Below are positions 16,078-26,185 of a stretch of DNA of 62,982 bases, in pieces (positions within the stretch are counted from its first letter, which is position 1; each line of letters starts with the position of its first letter). Both the position numbers and the translations under genes were made by a program. This stretch comes from Funiculus sociatus GB2-C1 (GTDB taxonomy: Bacteria; Cyanobacteriota; Cyanobacteriia; Cyanobacteriales; FACHB-T130), in NCBI RefSeq assembly GCF_039962115.1, contig NZ_JAMPKJ010000035.1:1-62982 (forward strand). Direction: 5' to 3'. A model generated the notes under the pieces. It saw only the letters and a program-made list of their open reading frames with translations. It made no database searches and had not been told where the DNA came from.

Positions 16078-16932
16078 CTATGCTTGCTCCCACATTTCCT
16101 TTATTTTGTCGGGAAGAAAGTCGGAAATTTCCTTAATCCGTTCTGGCGACAAGTCATCTTTAGTCGCCGAGAAGACAGCCTTGATTGCCATTTCTGGTTC
16201 TACGCCTTGTGGCAAACCAGCTTCTTGACGAATCCGAAATAGAAAAGTATCGGACTTAATAATCAAAGGTGGACGAATCCGACTTAAGAAATGGACAATG
16301 GGATTAGTATCTACCCAAAGATCCGCAACTTCATTTTGCAGCGCTTTATCTTCTGTGGGTAGCGCTTCTTCATGTAATTCTTCAGTCACCCGGTCTACAG
16401 CTTCGTTGGTCATCATATCCCGCATTGTGCGGAACACAACCTCAGTGATATCTCTGGCATCAAAAATATCTTCCAATTCGCCCCGGAACATGACTTTTTC
16501 CAGAAAGGGCATATCCTTTGTAGCAATAGGAACTACCGGGCCTTCATTAAGAGACTCAGGCGGCTTCTCCTCCATTTTTTCTAGCAGACGTTGCCCTCTT
16601 TCTGTCAGCCTTGCACTCTTAAATTTAATCAAATGAGGTGCTAAACCATCTGAAGGATCGTAGGTGTTGGCAATCCGAAAGTCGAACTCTTTCGGGTTAA
16701 CTACATCCGAAGTATCCTCCTGATTTCCATAGGCATTGCCAGTAAATTCGGCATCGATATACTGCTTTTGATTTAAATAATCCAAGTGACCTAATAGGTC
16801 GGTTTCTGTAACTTGTCTTCCGGCAAAATCTGATGCTGTAAAAGACACTTCATGTTTACCGGGTTCGTTGTCACCTTCGTGGATTTTTTTGAGTAAGATG
16901 TAGGCAATATCTTCTCTTAAAGGTATGGTCAT
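16078..16932 (-). CDS. DUF2267-domain protein
   Basis: 284 residues. The N-terminal half (IPLREDIAYILLKKIHEGDN, SFTASDFAGRQVTETDLLGH, and ARLTERGQRLLEKM) reads as a winged-helix-like module of the DUF2513/YjcQ type. The C-terminal 130 residues (FRGELEDIFDARDITEVVFR, then MRDMMTNEAVDRVTEELHEE) match DUF2267, a helical domain found in stress-associated bacterial proteins. Neither half has known enzymatic residues. The fusion is unusual to me. It is a single gene with its own terminator-like hairpin. Confidence 0.62.
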   Translation of the reverse strand: MTIPLREDIAYILLKKIHEGDNEPGKHEVSFTASDFAGRQVTETDLLGHLDYLNQKQYIDAEFTGNAYGNQEDTSDVVNPKEFDFRIANTYDPSDGLAPHLIKFKSARLTERGQRLLEKMEEKPPESLNEGPVVPIATKDMPFLEKVMFRGELEDIFDARDITEVVFRTMRDMMTNEAVDRVTEELHEEALPTEDKALQNEVADLWVDTNPIVHFLSRIRPPLIIKSDTFLFRIRQEAGLPQGVEPEMAIKAVFSATKDDLSPERIKEISDFLPDKIKEMWEQA

Positions 16933-17197
16933 CAGAAACTCCTGATAAATTGAATCTAGTAAAAAATGCTATTTGCCAAAAAATGTACGCATACAGCAGT
17001 GAGCTATTGAAACTCCCAAGAGTTTCAAGCGCAATTTTTGGCTAATTGAATGGGGATAAATTCCTTATCCACACCTTTTAGAAATTAATAGGTTAAGCAC
17101 GATCCCCGCATCTGCCACGGGTAGCATTTCTTTAGGAGAGTAATGGGCAGGATGAGGAATAAAGGCTGAATGGGAGAAGTTGTTTGATAGTTTATTG

Positions 17198-18769
17198 TTA
17201 TTCTTCTCTAGGGGCGGGTAGGGTTACTGTCACGGTTGTGCCTTGATGGAGAATACTAGCGACTTGGATGTAACCGTGGTGATTTTCGACAATTGCCTGA
17301 GCGATCGCTAACCCCAATCCCGACCCGGTTGTTGTGGAATTCCCACTAGAGTGAGTCCGGGCTGGATCAACCCGATAAAATCGGTCAAAGATGTGGGGTA
17401 GTGCCGACTCTGGGATACCGGTGCCAGTATCGCTGACGGTCACTTGTAGCTGGGGTATCCCGTAGCGTCTAGTAGAGATGCGTTCGCCATCGCCTTTTTC
17501 TATATATTGCAATTCGACATCAACTTGACCACCCGCCGGAGTGTATTGCACCGCGTTACTAACCAAATTTGTAAACAGACGCGCCAATTGATCCCAATCG
17601 CCCTCTACATCCAATGTTGGATTTTGGATTTTGAAGGGATTTTTGGGGAAATTTATTCTTTCCAAAACATCGCCTGATTTTGGATTATTGGGAATTGCGG
17701 ATTGGGCAGATTCCCCCAGTCCCCAGTCCCCATTCCCCAGTGCCAAATCTAAAGATAGTTTGATACCCTTTTCAGATGCAACTAGCTGTTGTTCTTCTAT
17801 CACCTCCATCAATAGGGCATCCAGGGGAACTGACACCCAATTGCGTTGCACCATACCGCTATCTTGCCGCGCCAGAAACAGCAAATCATCCACCAAACGC
17901 CCCAACCGCCGGGTAAGTCGTTCTACAACTTTCAACTGTTGTCGGTAATGTAGAGGTGCCTCGCCCTGTGCTTCTACCAAGTCAGGGTCAGCTAGCGCCA
18001 CCTGGACATTGGTTTGAATCATGGCAATTGGGTTTCTCAGTTCGTGAGAAGCGTCAGCTGTAAATTGTTTGAGACGTTGATAAGACTCTCGCACTGGTTC
18101 CATTGCCAACCCAGAAAGCCACCAGCCGCTAGCTGCAACAGAAATCAACATTAGCACCGTGCCAAAAATCAAATCGACCATCAGCAGGCGAGTCGGCTTA
18201 GCAACCTCAAACCAAGGATGGCTGACGCGCAGATATCCCAGTACCTGTCTCCCGATTTCCACTCGTTCCGTCACCTGTCGCAGCAGGAGTGGTGAGTATT
18301 GAGTGCGTAGCACAGGTGTCTCGCCTGTTTGTTCTGAGTTTTGAGTTTTGAGTTTTGAGTTAAGAGTTTCTCCTTGCTCCCCTGAACCCCTTACCACTTT
18401 GACGGTTTCACCAGTGCGATTGAGATGGATGGGAATATCTAGCGGTTCGGATAAAGTTGACCAGCGTAATTCACCGTTGGGGCTAAACCATTCTAGGTCG
18501 ATGTGGTCGTCTTCAACTGTGTCCGCATTGTTGGGAAAACTCGCCTCGACGTTAACGCTAAGTTTGTCGGGCGCGACACTTTCAATTACGAGACTTCGCT
18601 GTACAACTTCTACCACATGATTGAGGGTGTCATCCACGCGCTCAATCAAGGTGCTGCGGACATACATATAGACACCAGTGGCAAATAGCAGCAGCAACAC
18701 AGCTGTTACAGCTGTATACCAAAAAGCCAACCGTCTACGAGTGGCTTGAAACATAAGCACCTCAGCCAA
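17198..18769 (-). CDS. Sensor histidine kinase with repeat-derived inserts
   Basis: 523 residues; likely start is Met6 (MFQATRRR). TM1 is about 14-36, an extracytoplasmic sensor of about 155 residues follows, and TM2 is about 195-218 (LIFGTVLMLISVAASGWWLS). The HisKA H-box is FTADASHELRNPIAMIQ. The ATPase carries N-box LFTNLVSNAVQYTPAGG, G1 VSDTGTGIPESALPHIFDRF and G2 GSGLGLAIAQAIVENH. Two segments look non-native: LNSKLKTQNSEQTGETPVLR in the sensor, encoded by tandem TTTTGAG repeats, and NGDWGLGESAQSAIPNNPKS between HisKA and the ATPase. No response regulator is adjacent, so the signal and partner are unknown. RppB-like kinases are the nearest type I can suggest. Confidence 0.88.
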   Translation of the reverse strand: MAEVLMFQATRRRLAFWYTAVTAVLLLLFATGVYMYVRSTLIERVDDTLNHVVEVVQRSLVIESVAPDKLSVNVEASFPNNADTVEDDHIDLEWFSPNGELRWSTLSEPLDIPIHLNRTGETVKVVRGSGEQGETLNSKLKTQNSEQTGETPVLRTQYSPLLLRQVTERVEIGRQVLGYLRVSHPWFEVAKPTRLLMVDLIFGTVLMLISVAASGWWLSGLAMEPVRESYQRLKQFTADASHELRNPIAMIQTNVQVALADPDLVEAQGEAPLHYRQQLKVVERLTRRLGRLVDDLLFLARQDSGMVQRNWVSVPLDALLMEVIEEQQLVASEKGIKLSLDLALGNGDWGLGESAQSAIPNNPKSGDVLERINFPKNPFKIQNPTLDVEGDWDQLARLFTNLVSNAVQYTPAGGQVDVELQYIEKGDGERISTRRYGIPQLQVTVSDTGTGIPESALPHIFDRFYRVDPARTHSSGNSTTTGSGLGLAIAQAIVENHHGYIQVASILHQGTTVTVTLPAPREE

Positions 18770-18929
18770 TTCTCACAGTGTCTACAGTTTAGTGGCTATC
18801 ACCCTTGATAAAACGGCATTACAGCCAAGGTTCGCCGTGACGTTCAACTAAGTGGTCAGCTACTACAACATTTCAAAAATTATTTTCGCTTAAATACACT
18901 TACCAGCTAAAAAAATCAGGGTAAAACAA

Positions 18930-19109
18930 ATGGAAACTCTCGCCTATCTTCATCTTGCCTTATCGTTTGAAGAGTGCGTAAATCTTGAAGTTGACGAATT
19001 TATAGAAGTTTCCGTAATCCTAAGCCAACTAGAGTGTAGAGATAATTATAAGATTTCGCTTTTGTCCAGTTCAGATGAATGGCTCAACTATTCGCCAGTT
19101 TGTTTTTAA
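18930..19109 (+). CDS. Small hypothetical, 59 residues
   Basis: A 59-residue acidic protein (METLAYLHLALSFEECVNLE ... SPVCF) with three cysteines. It stands 10 bp before the next small gene on the same strand, which suggests a two-gene unit. No family recognised. It starts 160 bp upstream-divergent from the histidine kinase. Confidence 0.45.
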   Translation: METLAYLHLALSFEECVNLEVDEFIEVSVILSQLECRDNYKISLLSSSDEWLNYSPVCF

Positions 19110-19119
19110 AAACTAACTG

Positions 19120-19353
19120 ATGTCCTTTATTCAAGGTTTCCCAAACTTACAATTTCCACTCATGCAACCAACTAACAACGAGTTTACAGAGGAAGTGCTT
19201 ACCGATTTAAACGCCCTGATAAATGAAATAGAAAATAACCCTTCCTTATCTTCATGGGCAATTCGCTTAACCCTCAAATCTATTCGAGACAAAGCTAAGA
19301 AGATGACATTTGAAAGTATGCCGAAAGATGCCAAATTTGCTATTAGTTGTTAG
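19120..19353 (+). CDS. Small hypothetical, 77 residues
   Basis: 77 residues, helical and charged (EFTEEVLTDLNALINEIENN, then SSWAIRLTLKSIRDKAKKMT). It follows the 59-residue gene by 10 bp and is itself followed by a good intrinsic terminator at 19394-19427, which supports a real transcription unit. I do not recognise the family; small paired proteins of this size can be toxin-antitoxin or regulatory, but no motif shows that. Confidence 0.5.
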   Translation: MSFIQGFPNLQFPLMQPTNNEFTEEVLTDLNALINEIENNPSLSSWAIRLTLKSIRDKAKKMTFESMPKDAKFAISC

Positions 19354-19393
19354 CCATTAGCTATTCCGGGTTATTTGAATTTGATTTGTGATT

Positions 19394-19427
19394 GTAGAGA
19401 CGTTTTCATGACGTCTCTACCTTTTTT
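19394..19427 (+). terminator. Intrinsic terminator with T-run
   Basis: The stem GTAGAGACGT / ACGTCTCTAC (10 bp, 7-nt loop, 19394-19420) is followed by CTTTTTTT. It terminates the small two-gene unit. A second hairpin (TGAACCGCG / CGCGGTTCA, 19430-19460) follows and may serve the convergent large gene. Confidence 0.75.
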
Positions 19428-19511
19428 TATGAACCGCGTTAGCGAAGCCTGCGCGGTTCATTCCTGTAAAAAATCTAAACCACTCCACAAGTTACTAATG
19501 ATAAATGACTC

Positions 19512-22500
19512 TTAAGCAGCACTAACCTGTCCAAATTGAGTCAAGAATCTAAACGCCTTCACAATAAAAGTGGCGCATTCCTGGGGAGAAGTTCCATAAA
19601 ATGCACGCCAAGCGGCGGCTTTGTACTCATCGTAACGGTCGGCGTGTTCCGGAAACTTTTCTAGCCAAGCTAATCGGACAGCATGACCAATTAGCACATC
19701 TAGCACAATATATTCGGCAATTTGTAAACCGGGGTTAGCGATCGCGATCGCATCCAACTCCATCAACGCCTCAATATTAACCTTACGGTATTCCGGCACC
19801 TGTATCTTATTTAGCAAATGTTCCACCCGCAGAGCAAAATTCTTCTCTCCTGGTGTCATTTCTGACAAAATCATCTGGCTATCCAAACGGTTGCGGCGTT
19901 CTAACTTATCGCCAATCACCAAACCCTTACAGTGTTTCAGTAATCGCCAAACGCTGGGATAAAAATCTTTCGGAACCCGATTTAACGCCCCATCTAACTG
20001 TCGCTGTCGCAACCAACCACCAGCAGCGGGTGCTTCTACTTCATCTTGTTCCACTATTGACACCGCCCAGTCAATATCCTTCTCCTGCTGTTTAATGTGC
20101 AAAGATTCTTGGCTTAGCAACACTTGATTCATCCCTTCGTATCCAGCCAAAACTTGACGCAGACGCATCCTAACTTCAAACGGACTTAATTGCATCAAAT
20201 TTTCGTAAGCTTCATCTTGAGATGTTTGCAACTCGTGAGCTAATTCGCTAGTTAAAAGTAGAATTAGATATCCGACTCGCAGCGTCAACAAACCGTTAAA
20301 TAATTGGGGTTCCGACTTGATCAGTTGACCGAGATAGATTAGGATTTCTTGAGTAAGGACGCGATCGCGTATATCTTCCCTACAAAACTCCCGAATCTTA
20401 TCCATAATCTCTGTATAGGACATCGGGCGCGTCATCAACGATGCCTCACTATACGCCTTCCCCACCGTAATTTGCTTACCCCGCACCAGAATATCAGTCA
20501 CCGCATCCGACAAGCTGATATCCACCTTATCCAGCAACCCAGCCGCATGACGCACCACCGTCCAATAAGGTGAAGCCCCAGAAATACCAGCCTTAGCGTA
20601 AACTTCATCTAGCAAATCTGCCACCGTCACCCGCACGCCAGGGCCTCCGAACCCTGTGTCAAAATCCAACCCCCGCAACCGCACCAAGGTATGCAACCAC
20701 TCAACTTGCTCGTAGATATTATTTGTCTCCCGCAGACGGTCGAGTAATAATCCTAAATTCGTTTCACACTCCAGCATAAATTCTTGAGTATGGTTCAACG
20801 GACCATTTTTCTCAGGAAGGCTAGCTAGGTAGTAGCATTGCAAAGCTGCATCTTGAACTGGAGACTGACTAAACTCAAAATCGTGCAGAAAATCGATTCT
20901 TTGAGTTCCCGCCGTCAGCATCAGCTGATTCAACCGCCCCAATTTTACCCGGACACCATTGCAAAGACCGTCTTTTAGCTCCTGCATCAACTCCAGCAAG
21001 GCCTCAGAGCCAGTTTCCAGCATCGCATGAGTTAGCAATAGCGTCATCGTCGGACGACCCAACTCAGACCAATTCCGCTGAATATACGCCAGTTCGCTTT
21101 GAATTTCAGCCACCAGGAAATGATAATCCAGCGTCAGATAAAATTGCTGTTGATCCAAAAACGACGGTAAAAAGACAATCGTCTCACCTCGGACGCGAAA
21201 AATCCGCGATGTCGTTAAACTCCGCAACCGCCTTACAGGTCTGCCAGTGAGTCCCAGTTTATCGTTCCGACCAATTTGAGTAAAAACCCCCGACAAGTCG
21301 GTTGCTTGACGTACCTGAATCGGTTCCACCTGCGTTGGTGTTTGGGTAGCAATGCCCTGAACTTGCAATTTTGCCTGTAAATCCTCATCTTCAGCTAAGA
21401 GGGCAATTTGCACCAATGGGTCTTGATTGCGATTCATGGTTAAATGCCGTCCCAGTGGGTCAATATCTCCCACTGCGACCAAACCTTCACTCAACATTTG
21501 CCCCAATAAATACAAGCTTTGCGCCCATACCAAGGGAATATTTTCGTTAGGTAAACGTGTCTGGCTGTGAGGATTTAACCTTTCCGCCTCTATTTTCTCT
21601 CTCGGCACATAATACAGTTCAGGTAGCAGCCCCAAACCTTCCTGTTCAATTAACAGAGACTCAAGACACTCTTGGTAGTCTTTAACTTGTTCTGTGTCTC
21701 TGTGAAACAAGCCATCCAGCACCAAATAAGTGAAAAATAACGGCCATTCGCACTCAATATGCTCAAACTGTTGCAATTCCCAAGGTTCGTAGTGTAAGCG
21801 GCTGGTATCTTCCAAAACGGTTTGGTGTCCATCTCGCAAAAAGCGTTTGCAGCCGTAGCGTCCTTCCAGCTTGTCAATAATTTTCTGGCGGGTGCGTTCC
21901 ACCAGTTCCAGATTTTCCACCGCAAAGGCTGGGAAACTAATTACACTCAACAATGCCGCATCAACTTCTTTTGAGCTGGATTCCCTTGGCAGTAAGGATT
22001 TCAGCGTCATCCGGGCGCGAGCAATTTCATCAGGTAAGACGTGGATAACCGAAGCCTGAGAACCGCGTACCCCGAATAAATCCAGCCCGCTAATTGCTTC
22101 TAAGGCGGCTTTTGCCATTCCCACTGAACTTGCGTTCAGTTCTGGATTCCCCCGATTAATTTTATTTCCTCGTTCCCAAATTCCATAATCGGGTGTTCGG
22201 TATGCGCGACCAATGTAATACACCAGATTTTGCACGAAGTTAACTTCATCTATGCAGTAGATGATGTGTAACCCGGATGCTGTCATCTGCGCCAGCATCA
22301 GCAAAAACAGGGAGGTAGCATCTAATTGCAAGTGTCCCCAAGCGTCATCGCCGACGACAACATCGCCAGAACTGGTGTTGTATTTGGCGTGCAGGCAGTC
22401 TAGCAGAGATTGGCTTTGTTTAAAACTTTCTACTTTATGGCTTTGGCGCATCATGCAGAACAACAGCCCCCGCATCAGCTTGACGACGCTTTGTTCTAGT

Positions 22501-22805
22501 TCGTAGGTACGTCCCCCATCTTCATCAACTTTGCGGTAAGCCAGCGCCAATCCCCAAACCGCGAGAATGCTATAAACGTTGTCTCGCACCCAAGCGTCGG
22601 TATAGTCGCCGTGGGCGTTAATGGCGGTACTGGCGGGTAATAGCCCGGTTATCGGATTTTGACGGTTGAGAATGACTGCTGCGATCTGCTGATAATAATT
22701 ATCTAAGCGATCGCTTAGCACTTTGGCGGCGGTTAGCGACATATCATTTTGCAAGAGTGTGACGGAAGCAAGCCCAAGTGCCTTATATTTTCGCACCAAA
22801 GTCAA
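19512..22805 (-). CDS. Phosphorylase kinase alpha/beta-like GH15-fold protein
   Basis: Up to 1097 residues; the likelier start is Met22 ([20 protein letters not shown]). It is colinear with animal PHK regulatory subunits. The N-terminal six-hairpin glucoamylase-like barrel shows [99 protein letters not shown] and [20 protein letters not shown]. The middle carries [20 protein letters not shown], and a PHK-type C-terminal half follows. In animals these subunits inhibit and regulate a catalytic gamma kinase. No kinase gene is nearby, so in bacteria it may be a glycan-binding or GH15-type protein of glycogen metabolism. Divergent from the HLIP gene by about 100-165 bp. Confidence 0.9.
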   Translation of the reverse strand: MTLVRKYKALGLASVTLLQNDMSLTAAKVLSDRLDNYYQQIAAVILNRQNPITGLLPASTAINAHGDYTDAWVRDNVYSILAVWGLALAYRKVDEDGGRTYELEQSVVKLMRGLLFCMMRQSHKVESFKQSQSLLDCLHAKYNTSSGDVVVGDDAWGHLQLDATSLFLLMLAQMTASGLHIIYCIDEVNFVQNLVYYIGRAYRTPDYGIWERGNKINRGNPELNASSVGMAKAALEAISGLDLFGVRGSQASVIHVLPDEIARARMTLKSLLPRESSSKEVDAALLSVISFPAFAVENLELVERTRQKIIDKLEGRYGCKRFLRDGHQTVLEDTSRLHYEPWELQQFEHIECEWPLFFTYLVLDGLFHRDTEQVKDYQECLESLLIEQEGLGLLPELYYVPREKIEAERLNPHSQTRLPNENIPLVWAQSLYLLGQMLSEGLVAVGDIDPLGRHLTMNRNQDPLVQIALLAEDEDLQAKLQVQGIATQTPTQVEPIQVRQATDLSGVFTQIGRNDKLGLTGRPVRRLRSLTTSRIFRVRGETIVFLPSFLDQQQFYLTLDYHFLVAEIQSELAYIQRNWSELGRPTMTLLLTHAMLETGSEALLELMQELKDGLCNGVRVKLGRLNQLMLTAGTQRIDFLHDFEFSQSPVQDAALQCYYLASLPEKNGPLNHTQEFMLECETNLGLLLDRLRETNNIYEQVEWLHTLVRLRGLDFDTGFGGPGVRVTVADLLDEVYAKAGISGASPYWTVVRHAAGLLDKVDISLSDAVTDILVRGKQITVGKAYSEASLMTRPMSYTEIMDKIREFCREDIRDRVLTQEILIYLGQLIKSEPQLFNGLLTLRVGYLILLLTSELAHELQTSQDEAYENLMQLSPFEVRMRLRQVLAGYEGMNQVLLSQESLHIKQQEKDIDWAVSIVEQDEVEAPAAGGWLRQRQLDGALNRVPKDFYPSVWRLLKHCKGLVIGDKLERRNRLDSQMILSEMTPGEKNFALRVEHLLNKIQVPEYRKVNIEALMELDAIAIANPGLQIAEYIVLDVLIGHAVRLAWLEKFPEHADRYDEYKAAAWRAFYGTSPQECATFIVKAFRFLTQFGQVSAA

Positions 22806-22905
22806 TTTTCATCCGCAAGCGGATCAGATTGTTGCGCGATCGCGGATCTTTAGTTACATTAATTTGCATAATGTAGCCAAATTTTATTTCAGTCAGTATA
22901 AAACT

Positions 22906-23061
22906 ATGCAAACTCAAGATCGCAACGATGTAACGAAGGTTGGCTTTACCCCTCAAGCTGAAAACTGGAACGGTCGTCTGGCGATGATTGGATTCCTCGC
23001 TGCTGTAATTATTGAACTCACCAGTGGTCAAGGTGTACTTCACTTCTGGGGCTTGATGTAA
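22906..23061 (+). CDS. hli: High-light-inducible protein (HLIP/SCP)
   Basis: A 51-residue single-helix protein. The chlorophyll-binding signature is [20 protein letters not shown], followed by [11 protein letters not shown]. HLIPs bind chlorophyll and carotenoid in the thylakoid membrane and protect photosystem II assembly under high light. The ATG at 22906 fits the usual N-terminus ([19 protein letters not shown]); a longer frame starting at 22723 overlaps the divergent gene and is not supported. Light-stress induction is expected from the family. Confidence 0.92.
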   Translation: MQTQDRNDVTKVGFTPQAENWNGRLAMIGFLAAVIIELTSGQGVLHFWGLM

Positions 23062-23301
23062 TTTTTCAGTCTTTTTAACCTCGGTCAATCTCAATTCGCT
23101 GGGTGTTTCTTCGGAAATATCCAGCTTTTTTATAAAGTATGGTGTTTTTGAATATCTGTAGAGTTATTGTTAGGAAAAAAAGAGCGATCGCGCCTTAAAC
23201 AAATTCATAAAACCTCTAAAGCGCTTTACATAATGGCTATGGGGCGTATAGTCCCCAAAGACTTACTTGAAAACGTTTTCCCCATCTAAAACTTTAGAAA
23301 A

Positions 23302-23419
23302 TATAGCAATTCAAGGGTTAGGTGCAATACATCTGTAGGGACATGGCAATGCCACGTCCCTAACCTTGCTGGCCCGAACCTCAGAACCGTGATATATTCC
23401 ACCCAACTGAGAAACGCTA
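23302..23419. repeat. Small MITE-like repeat, copy 1
   Basis: Starts with TATAGCAATTCAAGG (23302-23316), the exact inverse of the right end of copy 2 (42042-42056). A central near-palindrome TGTAGGGACATGGC...GCCACGTCCCTA lies at 23334-23361. The right end is eroded (CGCTATA near 23415). Related copies are at 41995-42056 and 46186-46285. It occupies most of the 364-bp gap before the next gene; the rest shows nothing notable. Confidence 0.55.
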
Positions 23420-23425
23420 TATCCC

Positions 23426-24100
23426 ATGCGTCACTTCTTAGCGATAGGTTTAACTTTTGCTCTATTTTTTTTGGGGACAATAGCAATAAGCCATGTGCCT
23501 AGAGGTTTGACGGCGCATGAAGATGTGGGAATTGAGAGAGCAGTAGACATGACATCAGGAAAATCTTTTGACAGCAATGCAGTTGAAATTGATGGAATCT
23601 GCTTTGAAACCGTGATGCCAAAGCGTATATTGCCTATTCCGGCAATGCAGCCTGATGCTACTACTCCTGTGGAGTTTGGGATTCGCATCACCAACAATAC
23701 GCCAACCCCCCGTCGCTTCCTACTCTTTTTGTTGCTGCCTACATTTCTTGGAACAGATGAGCAAGTAATACCGCCAGAGGGTCCGGCCGTCAATAAAACC
23801 AATGTACCTCAAGAATTTGATTTTCCGTTAGCTATGCCTGGAGAGAGTTTAACCTTTTTCCTGAAGGGGAGGTTTTTCTGGGTTAACAGCGAACTTTGGT
23901 TTGTGGTTTATGTCAAAGATGGTGGCGCATGGTCGTTTCGCAATTTCAAACCTGGCACGAACCAGGTTCTGTTTACATATAAAAACTCATCCTCAGTGTG
24001 GAATATCTATGATGGACGACTACTTAGTACAGTAATTGAGGATATCTGGACGGGTGTTGTATCTACCCCCTTGGTGGAGTTCTGCTTAGTCCACAAGTGA
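23426..24100 (+). CDS. Secreted hypothetical
   Basis: 224 residues. A signal peptide (RHFLAIGLTFALFFLGTIAI) leads to a beta-rich domain with VEFGIRITNNTPTPRRFLLF, LAMPGESLTFFLKGRFFWVN and WFVVYVKDGGAWSFRNFKPG. The pattern suggests an Ig- or cupredoxin-like extracellular sandwich without copper ligands. Two cysteines (ICFE, EFCLV) could pair. I do not recognise a family. It begins only a few bases after the MITE copy 1. Confidence 0.62.
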   Translation: MRHFLAIGLTFALFFLGTIAISHVPRGLTAHEDVGIERAVDMTSGKSFDSNAVEIDGICFETVMPKRILPIPAMQPDATTPVEFGIRITNNTPTPRRFLLFLLLPTFLGTDEQVIPPEGPAVNKTNVPQEFDFPLAMPGESLTFFLKGRFFWVNSELWFVVYVKDGGAWSFRNFKPGTNQVLFTYKNSSSVWNIYDGRLLSTVIEDIWTGVVSTPLVEFCLVHK

Positions 24101-24281
24101 ACCGAAGTTAAATCACGCTTCTCATATCCAATCTCATCAAAGACCGCTATCTCTTGGAAGGTGCAGCCCAAGGGCGGAAAAAAAGGATTGACAAAAAGTA
24201 AAAATAATCAGAAAACACAAAGCACTATGAAGTAGTTTTACACTCTGCTTTTTTCAAGAGCATCATTCTGATTCTAGACAC

Positions 24282-24342
24282 AACAATAGCTTTGAGCAAA
24301 TAGGGTGGGCAATGCCCACCCTATTTGCTCAAAGCTATTGTT
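24282..24342. terminator. Bidirectional terminator, 29-bp perfect palindrome
   Basis: Arms 24282-24310 and 24314-24342 are exact complements (29 bp) around a 3-nt loop AAT. The arm starts AACAATAGCTTTGAGCAAAT and ends GGGTGGGC. The right arm touches the first base of the sigA stop codon (24342-24344), so transcripts of sigA end in this hairpin. Convergent 23426-24100 could also use it. Confidence 0.75.
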
Positions 24343-25550
24343 TAGCGAATGTATTCTTTGAGAATGCTGTTGCGGTTGGGGTGGCGCAACTTGCGGAGGG
24401 CTTTCGCTTCGATTTGACGGATTCGTTCGCGGGTGACGTTGAAGATTTGACCGATTTCTTCGAGGGTCTTCATGCGTCCATCATCTAAGCCGTAGCGCAG
24501 ACGTAAAACGTCGCGTTCGCGGGGGCTGAGAGTATCGAGGACGCTTTCTAAGTCTTCCCGGAGCAAATTTTTGGAAACTTGATCTTCTGGGGTTTCACCA
24601 TCAGCTTCGATGAAGTCTCCCAGTCGCGAATCTTCTTCTTTGCCGATTGGCGTTTCTAAGGATATCGGCAATTGGGCAGATTTAGCGATGAAACGCAGTT
24701 TCTCAATCGTCATCTCCATTCTCGTAGCAATTTCTTCTTCGGTGGGTTTGCGGCCCATTTCCTGAGAAAGGAGTTTGGTGGTTTTCTTGATGCGAGAAAT
24801 GGTTTCGTAGAGGTGAACGGGTAGGCGGATAGTGCGGGATTGGTCAGCGATCGCTCTGGTTATTGCCTGACGAATCCACCATGTAGCGTAAGTTGAAAAC
24901 TTGTAGCCTTTCTCGTGGTCGAATTTCTCAGCGGCGCGAATCAATCCCAGACTGCCTTCCTGAATCAAGTCTTGGAAAGATAACCCGCGATTCATATATT
25001 TCTTGGCAATCGAAACCACCAAACGCAGGTTTGACTGCACCATTTTGTCCTTAGCGCGGCGACCTACATAGAGGCGATGTCGAAACGCTGGTAGGCGCTT
25101 TTTAACCTCTTTAGACCACTCTTCTTGTTCTGGTTCTCTTCCTAACTGAGTAGTAAGTTGTTCCCAGACTCGCTCAGATTTCAGTACCCCTTCAGCCCAC
25201 TCTATATCTTGGGGTTCCCGCTCTAAATTTTCGATCAATTGCTGGCGCAAACGCTCCAATTCCAGCAAATCTGCAATTTTCCGAGCAAGTTCAATTTCTT
25301 CGTCGGCGCGTAGCAGGCGAATCCGACCAATTTCTTGTAAATATAGGCGAATCGAATCCTCTGTATAGTGCTTCTTTTTAGTTTGCACCCGACGACGGGA
25401 TCTGGCTACCTTACCAGGCTTACCGTCTTCTTCATCCGGTGCCACGTCTACAAATTCTTCATCTCGATCTGCTTCTTCGTCAATTAATAGCTCTAACATT
25501 TCGCTGTCAGGCTGAATGATGATTTCGAGTACGTCGTTGGCCTGGGTCAT
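24342..25550 (-). CDS. sigA: Principal sigma factor SigA (RpoD group 1)
   Basis: 402 residues. An acidic N-terminal region (1-55) is followed by region 1.2 ([20 protein letters not shown]), then region 2 ([60 protein letters not shown]). Region 3 follows, and region 4 carries the HTH ([20 protein letters not shown]). Length and the full complement of regions fit the cyanobacterial primary sigma factor, which directs RNA polymerase to -10/-35 promoters in growing cells. The gene is monocistronic, with a long 5' region and a very strong 3' hairpin. Group 2 sigmas are shorter at the N-terminus, so group 1 is preferred. Confidence 0.93.
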   Translation of the reverse strand: MTQANDVLEIIIQPDSEMLELLIDEEADRDEEFVDVAPDEEDGKPGKVARSRRRVQTKKKHYTEDSIRLYLQEIGRIRLLRADEEIELARKIADLLELERLRQQLIENLEREPQDIEWAEGVLKSERVWEQLTTQLGREPEQEEWSKEVKKRLPAFRHRLYVGRRAKDKMVQSNLRLVVSIAKKYMNRGLSFQDLIQEGSLGLIRAAEKFDHEKGYKFSTYATWWIRQAITRAIADQSRTIRLPVHLYETISRIKKTTKLLSQEMGRKPTEEEIATRMEMTIEKLRFIAKSAQLPISLETPIGKEEDSRLGDFIEADGETPEDQVSKNLLREDLESVLDTLSPRERDVLRLRYGLDDGRMKTLEEIGQIFNVTRERIRQIEAKALRKLRHPNRNSILKEYIR

Positions 25551-26185
25551 GCCTAATTCCTCATGCTCCTTCAGTTAAAGACCAGAAGATGGTGTGGTTA
25601 ATCTACAAACAAGTTAGTCAGTGGTATAGTTTGCCAGCATTCAAAGGTTGCTCACTGACTAGGTGAGAGAAAGAGAGAATACATTCCTCGCAACGCCAGG
25701 GCGAACTTAAAAGCGTTGGGGTAGGTGTTAATGCTGGATATGTTCAAGACCTTTCCGATTGTAGCCTCTCTTACAAAAATTGCACGTTTTTTGATTATTT
25801 AATCCTGCAAATATGAAATTAATGTCTGGCGAGCTTTTACAAATGGATAATGCAATTGGAATTGATGCACCCATCATGCAGCCCATCTCCTTGAACTAAT
25901 TTTTACAGGATTTGCTCTTACTTACTCGCTTTCTTGAGAAAACAAGCCAGTTTTTCGCTGCCTTTCTATCAATTGCCCGCTTTTCCAGCGTCAAAGGATT
26001 GGCGACAATAGCACTAAGCAGTAATGAACGTGCAAGCCAAAACTACGAGAAATTGTCCTTTTATCTTACGTTAAGCTCAAATATAACTCCATACTATTAA
26101 GCTTTATAGGTCAGCGGTTGAGACAAATGGCTGAATTCTATTCAGTCATTCTAATCAACTGGGACTAAATGTGACATCTAAAACA
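25551..26185. other. Upstream region of sigA, no clear gene
   Basis: 635 bp between sigA and the deacetylase. A 62-codon frame on the plus strand (25912-26100) has no family features or ribosome-binding site and I do not accept it. The part near sigA (25600-25760) should contain its leader and promoters. No palindrome or riboswitch-like fold is evident. Confidence 0.4.

Noticed and set aside
22723-22905. Long N-terminal extension of the HLIP frame
   Set aside because: It overlaps the divergent PHK-like gene and the HLIP family starts at the ATG at 22906.
25912-26100. 62-codon frame in the sigA upstream region
   Set aside because: No conserved motif or start context; composition typical of non-coding sequence.
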